From: an uncultured Cyclobacteriaceae bacterium
GTDB lineage: Bacteria; Bacteroidota; Bacteroidia; Cytophagales; Cyclobacteriaceae
Assembly: GCA_943788235.1 (NCBI GenBank)
Contig: CALSPM010000002.1
Location: forward strand, 657,983-721,982
DNA length: 64,000 nucleotides
Direction of reading: 5' to 3'
Shown here piece after piece: positions 62,934-64,000 of the stretch. The notes beneath the pieces are model-generated. The model was given only the letters and a program-made list of their open reading frames with translations. It searched no databases and had not been told where the DNA came from. How positions within the stretch are numbered: the first letter of the stretch is position 1; each line of letters opens with the position of its first letter. Made by a program: the position numbers and the translations under genes.

Positions 62934-63293
62934 ATGGAACCAGTCTACTATAGCAATAAAGAATTCATCGAAATATTACAGGATATAGACGACATGATCG
63001 AAGAGGCAGAAAAGTCTCCGTTTCAGCAGTCGAAAGATTTGACCAAATCCATTTTGAAACATTTTGACTTAGTGCACAGAGAGCCACTATCTCGTATGAT
63101 GAAAATGATCGAAAACGATTATCCCGATTTGAGGTCAAAGTTAGAAACAGATTATACAATAAAAACTATGTTCAGATTGTACGACTTGATAGAAGGTGAT
63201 ATTATAAAAAGTCCGGCAGCTGTTCCAAACAACTTTATTCCAGTTGAGGATGTGGGTTATTTTCCTACCATCATCAATCCAAAAAAGAGTTGA
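62934..63293 (+). CDS. Conserved-looking helical protein of the hydrogenase operon
   Basis: 119-aa soluble, mostly helical, acidic protein. FDLVHREPLSRMMKMIENDY and DYTIKTMFRLYDLIEGD recall the helical N-terminal domain of NifU-like proteins found in some hydrogenase clusters, but the NifU cysteine domain is missing. That comparison is tentative. It follows the Cys/His protein by 1 bp and is the last gene before a terminator-like hairpin. Confidence 0.55.
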   Translation: MEPVYYSNKEFIEILQDIDDMIEEAEKSPFQQSKDLTKSILKHFDLVHREPLSRMMKMIENDYPDLRSKLETDYTIKTMFRLYDLIEGDIIKSPAAVPNNFIPVEDVGYFPTIINPKKS

Positions 63294-63310
63294 ATTCGCC
63301 TGATCTTTTC

Positions 63311-63352
63311 ATAGATGTTTTCAAAAACCATCTATAAACTTTTTATTTTTTG
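63311..63352 (+). terminator. Probable hairpin terminator after the hydrogenase operon
   Basis: ATAGATG (63311-63317) pairs with CATCTAT (63329-63335), extended by TTTT/AAAA inside the loop, and a T-rich stretch TTTTTATTTTTT follows. The stem is AT-rich, so its strength is uncertain. Confidence 0.45.
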
Positions 63353-63387
63353 ACAGTTTTTATGAGGAGTTATAATATCAAAGACTT

Positions 63388-63900
63388 ATGAAAAAACCTA
63401 CCGTTCTCATAGCAGGTATTGGTAACGAGCTAAGACAGGACGATGCATTTGGGATGGAGTTTGTCAAGCAATATGCAAATGAGAAAATTCCTGAGTGGGT
63501 AAAAATCATGGAAGTTGGTATTGGCGGAATTCACTTAGTTCAGGAATTACATTCCGGATACGATATACTGATCATGGTAGATGCAGTCGATTGGGGGAAC
63601 AAACCTGGTAAGGTTGAATTTCAGGAAGTTGAATCCATTAGTGACATCACAGAAATGCCTGTTTTTGAAAAACGAACATTTTTGGCTGACATGCATTATA
63701 CAAATCCCACAAGAGCATTGATGCTTGCAAAAGCTTTAAATGTACTGCCAGAAAAAGTATTCATTTTGGGTTGTCAATCTGCCCAGCATGATGATTTTGC
63801 AATCGGAATGAGTAAGCCAGTCATCGCTGCTATCCCTAAAGCAGTTTGCCTGTTACAAAAATGGTTGGCTTCTACTCAGTTAGAAGTAATTAAAAAATAG
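63388..63900 (+). CDS. Hydrogenase maturation protease (HyaD/HybD/HycI family)
   Basis: 170-aa endopeptidase that removes the C-terminal extension of the large subunit after nickel insertion. Signature IAGIGNELRQDDAFGMEFVK (Glu14), VDAVDWGNKPG (Asp65/Asp68) and DMHYTNPTRA (His103) give the HybD-type metal site. It lies behind the terminator-like hairpin with a 94-bp spacer, so it may have its own promoter. Confidence 0.93.
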   Translation: MKKPTVLIAGIGNELRQDDAFGMEFVKQYANEKIPEWVKIMEVGIGGIHLVQELHSGYDILIMVDAVDWGNKPGKVEFQEVESISDITEMPVFEKRTFLADMHYTNPTRALMLAKALNVLPEKVFILGCQSAQHDDFAIGMSKPVIAAIPKAVCLLQKWLASTQLEVIKK

Positions 63901-63926
63901 AATTGCATTTCAGACGACACAGGCAC

Positions 63927-64000
63927 TTAATTCAGTTCAAGTGTTTGAACAAATACCTCCATGGCCTTTACCACTTTAGCATCCTTATCATAATCCATTA
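63927..64000 (-). CDS. Unidentified gene, 3' end only
   Basis: The last 23 codons of a minus-strand frame run in from the window edge: MDYDKDAKVVKAMEVFVQTL, then ELN and TAA. The leading Met may or may not be the start. Too short to identify; it converges on the hydrogenase maturation protease gene. Confidence 0.45.
   Translation of the reverse strand, partial: MDYDKDAKVVKAMEVFVQTLELN

Noticed and set aside
63350-63376. TTGACA...TATAAT resembling a sigma-70 promoter before the maturation protease
   Set aside because: The spacer is only 15 bp, and Bacteroidota use a different promoter consensus; chance is likely in AT-rich DNA.

Overview
The window is low-GC DNA from a member of the Bacteroidota. 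The evidence is the gene set (SusC-type remnant, type IX sorting-tail remnant, NSS transporter with a MetS subunit, DUF4136/DUF3108/DUF5009 proteins), TAnnTTTG-type -7 boxes before several genes, and A-rich start contexts instead of strong Shine-Dalgarno sites. The genus cannot be given; a Saprospiria/Chitinophagia/Cytophagia-type free-living heterotroph fits. No rRNA, tRNA or CRISPR array was seen.

Layout. 1-3.7 kb: end of a pyruvate dehydrogenase E1-beta gene, ffh, and an NSS transporter with a 39-aa MetS-like subunit and a MazG-like pyrophosphohydrolase. 3.9-10 kb: MarR regulator and an RND efflux operon whose TolC gene carries two frameshifts. 10-22 kb: OPT transporter, tail-specific protease, frameshifted ROK kinase, DUF5009 protein, OsmC, esterase-like lipoprotein, ThuA protein, GH16 glucanase and a decayed SusC receptor. 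22-31 kb: a 2OG-Fe(II) oxygenase with tryptophan 2,3-dioxygenase, a NagZ-NamZ fusion facing a peptidoglycan amidase, and HrpB helicase. 31-45 kb: GH13 amylase and LacI regulator, NhaC-type antiporter, lysA and dapD, then an iron locus of two tandem DtxR-family proteins and a split FeoB, followed by mnmE.

46-51.7 kb is an accessory island starting just behind the 3' end of mnmE, a known integration target for genomic islands. It has an excisionase-like Zn-ribbon/HTH protein, an intact IS3-family element (46526-47999) that has cut into a neighbouring gene, a secreted nuclease, a DUF2779 nuclease, a winged-helix-like protein, and a 66-bp leader present twice.

51.8-63.9 kb is a [NiFe]-hydrogenase locus: hypC and a TetR regulator on one strand; hypF, hypD, hypE, small subunit, five short single-pass membrane proteins, large subunit, a maturation-protease-fold protein without its metal ligands, a winged-helix protein with a Cys/His tail, a helical protein and a canonical maturation protease on the other. 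The small subunit has no Tat signal and the motifs resemble the high-affinity group 1h/1l enzymes, so the enzyme probably works on the cytoplasmic face. The five membrane proteins (two sequence families, all predicted N-out/C-in, one ending in a CxxCxxC tail) are the best candidate for an undescribed system: a multi-part membrane anchor or electron/quinone conduit, perhaps analogous to HucM of the mycobacterial Huc hydrogenase. hypA and hypB are not in the window.
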